The position numbers were made by a program, and so were the translations under genes. A stretch of DNA of 64,000 nucleotides from Amycolatopsis orientalis DSM 40040 = KCTC 9412 (lineage in GTDB: Bacteria > Actinomycetota > Actinomycetes > Mycobacteriales > Pseudonocardiaceae). The stretch covers positions 1-64,000 of the forward strand of contig NZ_ASJB01000045.1 of the NCBI RefSeq assembly GCF_000478275.1. The letters run 5' to 3'. This document shows, piece by piece, positions 8,465-17,381 of the stretch; within the stretch, counting starts at the first letter, position 1; each line of letters opens with the position of its first letter. The notes under the pieces are model-generated. The model was not told the DNA's origin, searched no databases, and saw only the letters and a program-made list of their open reading frames with translations.

Positions 8465-9207
8465 TCAACGCCCTCCGCTGACGGTCAGCACCGTCCCGGT
8501 GGTGTACGACGCGGCCGGGGAAAGCAGCCACAGCACGGCTTCCGCGACTTCGCCGGGTTCACCGGCCCGGCCCATCGGAATGGTCGGGGCGATCCGGTCC
8601 ATCCGGTCGGGCATCCCCGCCGCGGCGTGCAATCCAGTGTGGATCATGCCGGGGGCGACCGCGTTGATCCGGACGGATTCCTTCGCGACCTCTTGCGCCG
8701 CGCCGTAAGTCATCGTCTCCACGGCGGCTTTCGTTCCCGCGTAATGGACCCATTCGCCGGGCGATCCGGTGCGCACGGCGGTGGAGGACACCGTGACGAT
8801 CGCGCCGCCCGCGCCGCCGTACCGGGTGGACATCCGGCGGATGCCCTCGCGGACGCACAGGAAGACGCCCGTGACGTTCACATCGACCACCCGGCGGACG
8901 ACGTCCACGTCGTACTCGTCGAGACGGCCGGGTGTGTTGCCGGTGATGGCCGCGTTCGCGACCACCCCGGCGAGCGGGCCGAGCGCGACGGCCGCGTCGA
9001 ACAGGGCCACCACGTCGTCTTCGGACGCGACGTCCCCGCGCCGGGTGATCGCCCGGACGCCGTGCTTCCGGACGCGCGAAGCGACGTCTTCGGCCGCTTC
9101 GGTATCGCCCGCGTAGTTGACGACGACGTCGTAACCGCGCGCGGCGGCCAGTTCGCAGACCGCCGCGCCGATGCCCTTGCTGCCGCCCGTGACGACGAGA
9201 ACCCCGG

Positions 9208-9211
<4 letters not shown>
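8465..9211 (-). CDS. SDR-family oxidoreductase, last gene of the sugar operon
   Basis: A 248-residue classical short-chain dehydrogenase. It has the nucleotide-binding TGGSKGIG at residue 8, the Ser in VSSTAVRTGS and the catalytic pair in YAGTKA, and ends TTGTVLTVSGGR. I used ATG 9211, which overlaps the kinase stop by ATGA; an upstream extension is a shadow of the kinase gene. As the last member of the six-gene operon it may oxidise or reduce a sugar or polyol intermediate; that role is inference from context. Confidence 0.88.
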
Positions 9212-9851
<640 letters not shown>

Positions 9852-9855
<4 letters not shown>

Positions 9856-10727
9856 GGCAGTCCTTCTCCCCTCTTCGCGACCGCGGCCGTCCATGACCTC
9901 GGTCCTTCATGCCGCACCCGTTCGGCGGCCACCTCGTTGGCGAACGCGATCCAAGCCGGGACATCCCCTTCGTCCCTGGCGACCGCGTACGCGAAAGCTC
10001 CGTGCCAGACGTCGCCCGCGCCCAGAGTGTCACGCGCACGGGTGACAGGGACGGGGACGGCACCGGATTTTTCCGGCGTCGACCAGCGCACCGGCTCCGG
10101 CCCCGCCGTCGTGATGACCACCGGTACGCCGTGTGCGCGGGGATCGTCCCCGCGGTACAGCGACGAGCACGCGGCGATGTCGACCAGCGGAAGGAGTTCG
10201 CCGAAGACCGGCTTCCAGCTTCCGGCGTCGAGCACCACCGGCACCCCGCGCTCCCGTGCCCAGCGCGCCATGGGCAGGGCGACCTCCGGATGGTGCCCGT
10301 CCAGGAGGACGCACCCCGGCATTTCGTCCTCTGAATGCGGTAGTTGCGCGTGCAAGGACCGCATCGAGAGGACGAAACGCGAGGAAGCGTGGGCGTTGCG
10401 CGAGACGACGGTGCGTTCCCCGTCGGATTCGCGGACGACGATGGCGCTGATCGCGGGCGGATCGGGCCGTTCGGGATCGAGGTCGACCAGGTCGACGCCG
10501 TGCGCTTCGAGGTCGGCGCGGGCGAGTGCCGCCAGCGGATGCGCACCGGCGACCGTCAGGAGCGTCGCGTGAGCGCCGAGCGCGGCCACGGTCACCGCCG
10601 CGTTCGTCGCCGGCCCCCCGGCGGCGACGTCCATCGACAGCGAACGCACCTTCTCGCCCGGCGCCGGGAAATCGGCGACGCGCTGAACCTGGTCGACGGT
10701 GCACAAGCCCGCCAGCAGCACTCTCAC
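9852..10727 (-). CDS. PfkB-family carbohydrate kinase with an inserted palindromic segment
   Basis: A 291-residue ribokinase-like sugar kinase. AAGGPATNAAVTVAALG near residue 36 is the N-terminal PfkB signature, and RDTLGAGDVWHGAFAYA near residue 240 is the C-terminal signature with the catalytic Asp. About 20 residues in the middle, from the RFVLSMRSL stretch to PHSEDEM, are encoded by a long imperfect palindrome (10319-10380) related to intergenic repeats elsewhere in the window. The reading frame stays open. It lies 3 bases after the ABC ATPase stop and overlaps the next kinase by 4 bases. Confidence 0.88.
10319..10380. repeat. Palindromic element, family C, inside the PfkB kinase gene
   Basis: Two 22-base arms with three mismatches flank an 18-base loop that itself holds a TTGC...GCAA inverted repeat. 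Seventeen bases of one arm, GCATTCAGAGGACGAAA, also occur in the intergenic element at 37208-37258. Within the kinase it is read in frame without a stop. This looks like a palindromic repeat inserted in, or grown within, a coding sequence. Confidence 0.7.
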
Positions 10728-10730
10728 TCG

Positions 10731-11537
10731 CTACAACCCCGTGTGCACGGCCGAAGCGACCTCTTCGACTTCGCCGTTCTCGCCGAGCTTCAGCGCCCCC
10801 GTGAGCAGGCCGACGACCTGGTTCATCGTGTGCGTCTTCGGCGAGACGACCGCGACGCGCTTGCCGAGGCGGTGCACGTGGATACGGTCGGCGATGTCGA
10901 ACACATGCGGCATGTTGTGGCTGATCAGCACCACCGGCAGGCCGCGTTCGCGGATCCGGTTGATCAGGTCGAGCACCTTGCCGGATTCGGCGACGCCGAG
11001 CGCGGCGGTGGGCTCGTCCATGATCACCGCCTTGGTGCCGAACGCGGCCGCCCGCGCGACGGCGACACCCTGGCGCTGCCCACCGGACAACGTCTCCACC
11101 GGCTGGGCGATGGACTTGATGTTGATCCCGAGTTCGTCCAGGATCCGCTGCGCCTCGTTCCGCATCGCGGTCCGGTCCAGTTTCCGGAACACCTTCCCGA
11201 AGATGTCCTGACGCCGTTTCTCCCGGCCGAGGAACATGTTCGACGCGATGTCGAGCGCGGGTGCGACGGCGAGATCCTGGTACACCGTCTCGATTCCGTA
11301 GTGGCGAGCGTCCAAAGGGGACTTGAAGTGGACGGTCTCACCGTCCACTTTGATCTCTCCGGCGTCCGGGATCACCGCGCCCGAAAGGGCTTTGATGAGA
11401 CTAGACTTCCCGGCGCCGTTGTCGCCGACGACGGCGAGCACCTCGCCTGGGAACAGTTCGAAGTCGGCACCGTCGATGGCGGTGACCCGGCCGTAGCGTT
11501 TGACCAGTCCCTTTGCGGACAACGTCGGCGTCGTCAT
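10731..11537 (-). CDS. Sugar ABC transporter ATP-binding protein (FrcA-like)
   Basis: A 268-residue single-ATPase-domain protein. It has Walker A VGDNGAGKSSLIKAL, signature LSGGQRQGVAVARA and Walker B AVIMDEPTAALG. The family in which one ATPase domain pairs with a ribose-type permease includes FrcA; the ribose ATPase RbsA has two domains, so this is Frc-like by architecture. ATG 11537 overlaps the permease stop by ATGA. It energises import of the operon's sugar at the inner face of the membrane. Confidence 0.9.
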   Translation of the reverse strand: MTTPTLSAKGLVKRYGRVTAIDGADFELFPGEVLAVVGDNGAGKSSLIKALSGAVIPDAGEIKVDGETVHFKSPLDARHYGIETVYQDLAVAPALDIASNMFLGREKRRQDIFGKVFRKLDRTAMRNEAQRILDELGINIKSIAQPVETLSGGQRQGVAVARAAAFGTKAVIMDEPTAALGVAESGKVLDLINRIRERGLPVVLISHNMPHVFDIADRIHVHRLGKRVAVVSPKTHTMNQVVGLLTGALKLGENGEVEEVASAVHTGL

Positions 11538-12523
11538 GACTGCTGCCTCCTCGCGAAACGGTCGACGCAGACGGCGCCGATGAGCAGGGCACCGGTGGCG
11601 ACGTCCTGGTAGAGCGCGTCCACGCCCAGCTGGGTCAGCCCGGACCGCAGTACCGCGACGACCAGCGCGCCCATCATCGTGCCGAGTACCGAACCCCGGC
11701 CGCCGAACAGGCTCGCGCCGCCGAGCACCACCGCGGTGATGGAATCGAGGTTGCCGAGCTGGAAGGCGTTCGGGTCGGCGTTCGGCACCCGGCCGAGCGC
11801 CTGCCAGGCGGCGATCCCGACGATCACCCCGGCGACGATGTACACCGAGAGAATGGTGCGGTTGACCTTGATCCCGGACAGCCGCGCGGATTCCGGCGCG
11901 TTGCCGACCGCGTACACGTGCTTGCCCCACGGCGTCCGCGTGAGCGCGTACCAAAGTCCCAGGTACATCAGCAAAGCCAGCGTCATGCCGTACGTGATCG
12001 GAATGCCGCCGAACAGGTACCGGCGGGTGCCGAGCCATTTGAGCAGTTCGTCGGCGACCGGGACGGCCTGGCCGCTCGCGAACAGTTTCGCGGCCGCGGT
12101 GAGCACCGTCAGCAGGCCGAGGGTGACGATGAACGGCGGCAGCTTGATCCGGGTGACCAGCGAACCGGTGACCATCCCGATCGCCACCGTCGCCACGATT
12201 CCCAGCAGCAGCGCCCAGATCCCGGAGACTCCGCCGACCACGAGCTTCGCCATGATCAGTGTCGCCAGCACCATCGCGGCAGCGTTGGCCAGGTCGATAC
12301 CCGCGGTCAAGATGATCAGTGTCTGCCCGAGCGCGAGCGTGCCGACCACCAGGGACTGTTGCACCACAAGGGAAAGGTTGTCGAGATCGAGGAAGGTGTC
12401 CGTCGACAGCGAGAACACCACGATCGCGACGAGCAGGGCCAGCGCGGGCCCGACGGCGGGCGCGCGCAGGAAGAACTCACCGAGGGAAGGTCGTTCGCTG
12501 CCCTTGAGGGTCGCCGTCGTCAT
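11534..12523 (-). CDS. Sugar ABC transporter permease (FrcC/RbsC-like)
   Basis: A 329-residue membrane permease of the ribose/xylose/fructose branch, with about 9-10 hydrophobic segments and the conserved QTLIILTAGIDLANAAAMVL stretch near residue 82. The internal repeat GNAPESARLSGIKVNR is the usual cytoplasmic ATPase-contact loop. I chose ATG 12523 because it overlaps the binding-protein stop by ATGA; an upstream start ten codons earlier also exists. Confidence 0.9.
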   Translation of the reverse strand: MTTATLKGSERPSLGEFFLRAPAVGPALALLVAIVVFSLSTDTFLDLDNLSLVVQQSLVVGTLALGQTLIILTAGIDLANAAAMVLATLIMAKLVVGGVSGIWALLLGIVATVAIGMVTGSLVTRIKLPPFIVTLGLLTVLTAAAKLFASGQAVPVADELLKWLGTRRYLFGGIPITYGMTLALLMYLGLWYALTRTPWGKHVYAVGNAPESARLSGIKVNRTILSVYIVAGVIVGIAAWQALGRVPNADPNAFQLGNLDSITAVVLGGASLFGGRGSVLGTMMGALVVAVLRSGLTQLGVDALYQDVATGALLIGAVCVDRFARRQQS

Positions 12524-13536
12524 TTCGTCCCCCAGCAGTTCTCGAGGCCCCATTTGGTGTCCTGGCTTTCCACACCGGGGATCGGCTTGTCCGTGATCAC
12601 CGCGGATCCGGTGTTGACGAATCCGCTCGGCTTCTTGCCGGTCTTGGCGTAATCGATGGCGGCGAGGACGCCCTGTTCGGCCATCTTCTTGGGGAACTGC
12701 ATGACCGTGGCGGCGTACTGGCCGTCGCGCACGTTCTTGACGCCTTCGCAGCCGCCGTCGATCGAGCCCATCACGATCTGGTTCACCAGGCCACGGGCCT
12801 GGAGCGCGGCGTAGGTGCCGCGGCCCATCGGCTCGTTCATGGTGTAGACGGCGTTGATGTCGGTGGTGCGCTGCAGCAGGTTCTCCACACCCTGCTGGGC
12901 GAGGCTCTGGTCGCCGTTCGCGGGCGTCTTGCCCTTGATCTCCGGCGAGGCGTCGGTCAGGCCGATGCCCTTGAGGAACCCGGTGTGCCGCTGAGTGTCC
13001 ACTGTGGATCCGGCGGTGCCGTCCACCATGAACAGCTTCGGCGGCTTGCCCGCGAGCGCGGCCTTGACGTACGCGCCCTGCTGCCGTCCGGCCTCGAAGT
13101 TGTCCGTGGCGAAGGTCGCGTCGACGGCGGTGTCCGGCTCCGTCGCGGTGTCGAGCGCGATGACCAGCACCCCCGCCTTGCGGGCGCGGTCGATGGCGTC
13201 GAGGACACCGGTCGACGAACTCGGCGTGATCAGGATGGTGTTCGCACCCTGCTGCATGAGGTTCTCGATGGCCCGGACCTGGCCGTCGTTGTCACCGTCG
13301 AACTGACCGGCGAGGGCGCTGAACTCCGCGCCGTTCGCGTCGGCGGCGGCCTTGGCGGCCGCTCTCAGCTCGACGAAGTAGGGATTGGTGTCGGTCTTGG
13401 TGACCAGGCCGACCTTGGCCTTGCCGCCTCCGCCGGTTTTCGACCCGCCACCCCAGTGGCGTTCGACCGTGCAGCCGGCCGTGGTCGCCGTGAGCACGGC
13501 GGCCAGTGCCAACGCGACGAGACTGCGCTGTCTCAT
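12520..13536 (-). CDS. Sugar ABC transporter substrate-binding lipoprotein (FrcB-like)
   Basis: A 338-residue periplasmic-binding-protein-like lipoprotein. The N-terminus MRQRSLVALALAAVLTA ends in a TTAGC lipobox (Cys 22). The body is type I sugar-binding: GLVTKTDTNPYFVELRAAA, ANTILITPSSSTGVLDAID and a C-terminal ENCWGTK like that of FrcB proteins. It is the first gene of the operon, so the LacI operator at 13602 controls it. Fructose or a related sugar is a reasonable guess, not a demonstration. Confidence 0.9.
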   Translation of the reverse strand: MRQRSLVALALAAVLTATTAGCTVERHWGGGSKTGGGGKAKVGLVTKTDTNPYFVELRAAAKAAADANGAEFSALAGQFDGDNDGQVRAIENLMQQGANTILITPSSSTGVLDAIDRARKAGVLVIALDTATEPDTAVDATFATDNFEAGRQQGAYVKAALAGKPPKLFMVDGTAGSTVDTQRHTGFLKGIGLTDASPEIKGKTPANGDQSLAQQGVENLLQRTTDINAVYTMNEPMGRGTYAALQARGLVNQIVMGSIDGGCEGVKNVRDGQYAATVMQFPKKMAEQGVLAAIDYAKTGKKPSGFVNTGSAVITDKPIPGVESQDTKWGLENCWGTK

Positions 13537-13601
13537 GGGGGATGCCCTCCGATTCAAGGCTGTCCTGATGGACGGGAAGGTAGACAGGGTTATGCTCAGT
13601 C

Positions 13602-13625
13602 GCAAGCGTTTGCGCAAACGCTTGC
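13602..13625. promoter_or_regulatory. 24-base perfect LacI-type operator
   Basis: The site is the 12-mer GCAAGCGTTTGC followed by its reverse complement, making a perfect 24-base palindrome with a central CG. It lies between the divergent lacI gene and the ABC operon, 24 bases before the LacI start. The GCAAACGCTTGC half resembles classical LacI/CcpA-family operators. It should control both directions. Confidence 0.85.
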
Positions 13626-13649
13626 AGCAGACCTGACCGAGGATTGGTA

Positions 13650-14684
13650 ATGCCGTCGTCACGCTCCTCCCGTCCCACCCAACGCGACATCGCCGAACTG
13701 GCGGGCGTCTCCATCACGACCGTTTCGCATGTGGTCAACGGGACGAGGGCGGTCGCCGAGGAGACCAAGGCCGCGGTCCTCCGCGCGATCGAGCAGACCG
13801 GCTACACCGGTGACGCCATCGCGCGCTCCCTGGTCACCGGTGGGACACGGTCGATCGGCGTCGCGATCTCCCTCTTGGCGAATCCGTACTTCGCGGTGCT
13901 CATCCAGGCGATCGAACGCGAAGCCGCGGCGGCCGGGTACACAGTCCTACTGGCCGACACGCACGACACCGTCGACACCGAGCGTGAAACGGTACGGACG
14001 CTGCGTTCCCGAAGGGTCGACGGACTGCTGATCACGCCCTCGCCCGGCGACGGCTCGGTGATCGGCGAACTCGTCTCGCTCGACGTCCCGACCGTGCTCA
14101 TCGACCGGCTCTCCACGCGCACCGACGTCGACCAGGTCGGCGCGGAGAACATCCAATCGACGTCGGCGCTGACCGCGCATCTGGCGTCGCTCGGGCACCA
14201 GCGGATCGGCATGATCAGCGGCGCGGCCGGGCTGAGCACCAGCGAGGAGCGGATCCTCGGCTACCGGCTGGGGCTCGGCCGGTCGGGACTGACCTGGACG
14301 GAGGAGCTGGTCGCCTGCGGGCAGTCGTCACGCTCGGGCGGGGCACTGGCGCTGAGCACGCTGCTCGCACTGCCGGAGCCGCCGACGGCGCTGGTGGTCG
14401 GCAACGACAGCATGATGGTCGGGGTGCTGCACGAGCTGCGCCGCCGAGGCCTGCGGGCCGGGATCGACCTGCCCGTCGTGGTCTACGACGACGTCGAGTG
14501 GGCCGATCTGGTGGAGCCGCCGCTGACCACGATGGCGCAGCCGATCGAGGAGATCGGCACCCAGGCGGTGCGGCTGCTGCTCGCCAGGATCAACGAGCCG
14601 TCGCGCAAGGCCCAGACGATCCGGATTCCGCCTACGCTCCGCCATCGAGCTTCCTGCGGATGCGCGCACGTTCACTCACATTGA
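13650..14684 (+). CDS. LacI-family transcriptional repressor
   Basis: A 344-residue LacI/GalR regulator. The HTH is TQRDIAELAGVSITTVSHVV at about residues 10-30, followed by the hinge helix region and a sugar-binding core beginning TRSIGVAISLLANPYF. The ATG at 13650 has GAGGA six bases upstream; a TTG two codons earlier is unlikely. It faces the ABC operon across the 24-base operator, so it is the local repressor, probably released by the imported sugar or its phosphate. Its stop overlaps a 30-codon ORF (TGATG). Confidence 0.92.
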   Translation: MPSSRSSRPTQRDIAELAGVSITTVSHVVNGTRAVAEETKAAVLRAIEQTGYTGDAIARSLVTGGTRSIGVAISLLANPYFAVLIQAIEREAAAAGYTVLLADTHDTVDTERETVRTLRSRRVDGLLITPSPGDGSVIGELVSLDVPTVLIDRLSTRTDVDQVGAENIQSTSALTAHLASLGHQRIGMISGAAGLSTSEERILGYRLGLGRSGLTWTEELVACGQSSRSGGALALSTLLALPEPPTALVVGNDSMMVGVLHELRRRGLRAGIDLPVVVYDDVEWADLVEPPLTTMAQPIEEIGTQAVRLLLARINEPSRKAQTIRIPPTLRHRASCGCAHVHSH

Positions 14685-14776
14685 TGATTGTTGGAAGACT
14701 TTCCGGTCTTGCGGCCGAACAGGGCACCGTCAGCCGTTACCTTCATTCAAGCTCGGATGAAGGCGTGGATCGATGA
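14684..14776 (+). CDS. 30-codon ORF coupling lacI to its HTH-less duplicate; HTH-like remnant
   Basis: ATG 14684 overlaps the lacI stop as TGATG, and its TGA overlaps the next gene's ATG as ATGA, so all three frames are translationally coupled. The peptide contains GRLSGLAAEQGTVSRYLHSS, which resembles a LacI helix-turn-helix (AGVS..TVSRVLN) with about two extra residues. It may be the remains of the DNA-binding domain of the second LacI copy, now in another frame, or simply a coupling leader. Short length makes chance similarity possible. Confidence 0.35.
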   Translation: MIVGRLSGLAAEQGTVSRYLHSSSDEGVDR

Positions 14777-15642
14777 CCGCATTGTCCCCGGCGTTACCCC
14801 TGTGGGAGGACACTCCAGTCACCCACCGGTTCGGGGTGGCCATGGCGATGCACGCGAACCCCTATTCGGGTGAACTCATCCGCGCCATCCGCCGCGCCGC
14901 ACGCCGTCACGGCTGCGAGATCACCCTCGCCGACACCGGTGACAGCGTCGCCAACGAAGCCGCGGTCATCCGCGCGCTGCGCGCCGACCGCGTCGACGGC
15001 GTCCTGCTCGTCCCGGCGGCGGGCGACGACGCGGTGATCAACGGACTGGTCCGGATGGGCGTACCGACCGTGCTCGTCGACCGGATGGCCGGACGCAACG
15101 ACGTCGACCAGGTCGGCTCCGAGAACATCCAGGCGGTCTGCGCGCTCGTGCGGCATCTCGCCGGGCTGAGGCACCGCAAGATCGGCTTCATCTCGGGCGA
15201 AGAGGGTATGACCACCTACGAGGAGCGGGCGCTGGGCTACCGGCTCGGCCTCGGCCGCTCCGGCATCCGGTGGACGTCGCAGCTGGTCGCGTGCGGGCAG
15301 TCGACCCCGGGCGGGGCGGCCGCCGCGACCGCGAAACTGCTCGACAGCTGGCCGTCGCCGACAGCGCTGGTGGTGGCGAGCGAGGCGATGATGATCGGCG
15401 TCCAGTACGAGGCGCACCGGCTCGGCATCCGGATCGGGCGCGACCTCGCGATCGTCGGCTACGGCGACATGGAGTGGGCCGGGCAGGTGACCCCGGCGGT
15501 GACCACGATGGCGCAGCCGATCGAAGAGATCGGGCGCAAGGCCGTCGAACTCCTGCTGGCCCGGATCACCGACCCTGAGCGACGGCCCGAATCCGTACGG
15601 CTCGCACCGCGCTTCATACACCGCCAGTCCTGCGGCTGCTGA
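14773..15642 (+). CDS. LacI-like sugar-sensing protein lacking the HTH domain
   Basis: A 289-residue paralogue of the preceding LacI. It begins directly at the sugar-binding core (HRFGVAMAMHANPYSGELI) and runs to RQSCGC, matching LacI motif for motif: RVDGVLLVPAAGD, DVDQVGSENIQ, TTMAQPIEEIG. The DNA-binding domain is absent from this frame. It could titrate the inducer, heterodimerise with the intact repressor, or be a decaying duplicate; the open, well-conserved frame argues against simple decay. Confidence 0.85.
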   Translation: MTALSPALPLWEDTPVTHRFGVAMAMHANPYSGELIRAIRRAARRHGCEITLADTGDSVANEAAVIRALRADRVDGVLLVPAAGDDAVINGLVRMGVPTVLVDRMAGRNDVDQVGSENIQAVCALVRHLAGLRHRKIGFISGEEGMTTYEERALGYRLGLGRSGIRWTSQLVACGQSTPGGAAAATAKLLDSWPSPTALVVASEAMMIGVQYEAHRLGIRIGRDLAIVGYGDMEWAGQVTPAVTTMAQPIEEIGRKAVELLLARITDPERRPESVRLAPRFIHRQSCGC

Positions 15643-15689
15643 GTCACAACTCGCTGGTGAGAAGCCCGCCGCCGGGTGATGATGGCGGA

Positions 15690-16223
15690 ATGACCGAGCT
15701 GTGGACCGTGCACACCGCCGACCTCGACGCCGCCGTGCTGGAAGCGGCGCGCGCCCTGCTCGACGACGCCTTCGACGGTGATTTCAGCGACGACGACTGG
15801 GAGAACGCCCTCGGCGGCATGCATACGCTGATCTGGGAGGGCGGCGAGCTGATCGGGCACGCGTCACTGGTCCAGCGACGGCTCGTGCACGAGGGCCGGG
15901 CGCTCCGGACGGGGTACGTCGAGGCGGTCGCCGTCCGCTCCGATCATCGGCGGCGCGGTCATGGCGCCGCGATGATGGACGCGCTGGAGCGGGTCGTGCG
16001 CAAGGCGTACGACCTCGGTGCGCTTTCGGCGTCCGAAGACGCCCTGGAGTTCTACGCGTCGCGCGGCTGGCTGCTGTGGCGCGGCCCTTCGTCGGCCATG
16101 ACGCCTTCGGGCGTGGAGCCGACGAAGGAGGACGACGGGTCGATCCATGTGCTGCCGGTGGGGGTCACCTTGGATCTGGACGGGGAGATCACCGCGGATT
16201 GGCGCTCGGGCGACGTCTGGTGA
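15690..16223 (+). CDS. Aminoglycoside 2'-N-acetyltransferase, AAC(2')-I-like
   Basis: A 177-residue GNAT protein that matches the chromosomal AAC(2')-I family of mycobacteria over its whole length: the early VHTADLD, then DWENALGGMHTLIWEGGELI, the GYVEAVAVRSDHRRRGHG acetyl-CoA loop, LGALSASEDALEFYASRGW and the terminal DWRSGDVW. It would acetylate the 2'-amino group of aminoglycosides or a native amino sugar. ATG 15690 gives the family N-terminus. Resistance in the host is not shown. It is convergent with the GH76 gene across two palindromes. Confidence 0.88.
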   Translation: MTELWTVHTADLDAAVLEAARALLDDAFDGDFSDDDWENALGGMHTLIWEGGELIGHASLVQRRLVHEGRALRTGYVEAVAVRSDHRRRGHGAAMMDALERVVRKAYDLGALSASEDALEFYASRGWLLWRGPSSAMTPSGVEPTKEDDGSIHVLPVGVTLDLDGEITADWRSGDVW

Positions 16224-16253
16224 CGTCGCGTTTAGCGGGCTAAACGCGACGTC
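16222..16253. repeat. Palindromic element, family B (long copy)
   Basis: Perfect 15-base arms GACGTCGCGTTTAGC and GCTAAACGCGACGTC surround a GG centre, starting inside the stop codon of the acetyltransferase. The core equals the element at 3587-3608. It is likely a terminator or transcript-end hairpin between convergent genes. Confidence 0.72.
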
Positions 16254-16269
16254 GGGGGTCTGGGGCCCA

Positions 16270-16291
16270 CGCATTCAGAGGGCTAAATGCG
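16270..16291. repeat. Hybrid palindromic element (families B and C) at the GH76 3' end
   Basis: CGCATTCAGAGG is a family C half and GGCTAAATGCG a family B-like half; the outer bases pair as CGCATT/AATGCG. The GH76 stop codon lies inside it. It looks like a recombinant or decayed palindrome. Confidence 0.5.
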
Positions 16292-17308
16292 GTGGTCGAG
16301 GGTGGCGGCGGCCTCGAGGAGCATCCAGGCGCTGATCTGGACGGACAGGTCGCGCTCGGGAGCGTCGGGGGCGAGGGGCAGCGAAGGCGCCGGAGTCGCC
16401 CAGTCGGCGCTGAAGAGCGGCCCGTGCGGCGTCGCGGTGGCTCCGGTCCAGCAGGCTTCGGCCGACCGGAGGACCAGATCGCGCGCCACTCCGCTCGGCA
16501 GCTGCGGCGCCGCGAGCGCCAGGTACCGCGCCAGGATCCCGGCGAACAGGCCACCGTCGCCGCCTTCCTGTCCCCGGATCACCCCGTTCGGCGCGACATG
16601 CTCCGCGACCGCGTGGATCGTCCGCTCCACTCTGTCCATTTCGGACAGTTCCAGGCAGGCACCGAGGTAGACTCCTTGGCAGTACGTGAAAATATGCTTG
16701 ACCATCTCCCCGGAGTCGACGCGCAGACCGTCCCACACCAGCCCGGTCGCCGGATCGACGAGCCGCTCGGTCATCCAGTCGGTCAGGCCGCGCGCGTGCT
16801 GCGTCGCCCCTTCGCGGGCATGGAAGATCGCGGCGGGGCCGTTCGCGGGCGCGTTCTTGAACTGGTCGCCGACGCGCCACCAGATCCCGCCGCCCGCGTC
16901 GTCGGTCCAGCCTTCACGCAGCCGCGAACTGATCGCTTCCAGCCCGCCACGGACGTCCAGGCCGAGGTGGCCGACGCGTTGCAGCGCGAGGCCGAGCCAG
17001 GCGATGTCGTCGTAGTAGTCGTTGATCCACTTGCCGAAGTTGCGCAGCCGCAGGGAGGCCACGAACCGGTCGATCAGCTTCAGTCGATCCGGTGAAGGAT
17101 CCCGCAGTTGCGCGTCGACGAGGGTGTCCAGCAGATGCGCCTGCCACCAGTAGTTCCAATGCCAGTGGACGCGCTGATCGGCCGAGGGCGGCCAGCCGCT
17201 GCGGCCGAGCACGGTCCCCGGCAGTCCCCACACCCGGCGCAGATGCCGGTCGCGGATCGCGCGCTCGGCGGTCGCGGCCCGTTCGGCGAGAGGTCTGTCC
17301 GCACTCAT
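16283..17308 (-). CDS. Glycoside hydrolase family 76-like protein
   Basis: A 341-residue (alpha/alpha)-barrel protein. NDYYDDIAWLGLAL near residue 97 carries the Asp-Asp pair that is catalytic in GH76 alpha-1,6-mannanases, and GIWWR, ANGPAAIFHARE and NGVIRGQEGGDGGLFAGIL fit the family. There is no signal peptide, so it acts in the cytoplasm unless the start is misplaced. It probably cuts a mannan-like or related glycan. The 3' end lies in a palindromic repeat. Confidence 0.82.
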   Translation of the reverse strand: MSADRPLAERAATAERAIRDRHLRRVWGLPGTVLGRSGWPPSADQRVHWHWNYWWQAHLLDTLVDAQLRDPSPDRLKLIDRFVASLRLRNFGKWINDYYDDIAWLGLALQRVGHLGLDVRGGLEAISSRLREGWTDDAGGGIWWRVGDQFKNAPANGPAAIFHAREGATQHARGLTDWMTERLVDPATGLVWDGLRVDSGEMVKHIFTYCQGVYLGACLELSEMDRVERTIHAVAEHVAPNGVIRGQEGGDGGLFAGILARYLALAAPQLPSGVARDLVLRSAEACWTGATATPHGPLFSADWATPAPSLPLAPDAPERDLSVQISAWMLLEAAATLDHRI

Positions 17309-17381
17309 CGCGCCATCATCCCTTGCCCGCTGACATACCGCTCAGTATGTTGAGGTGATCCCCGAACCCGCGAGGTGCCTC

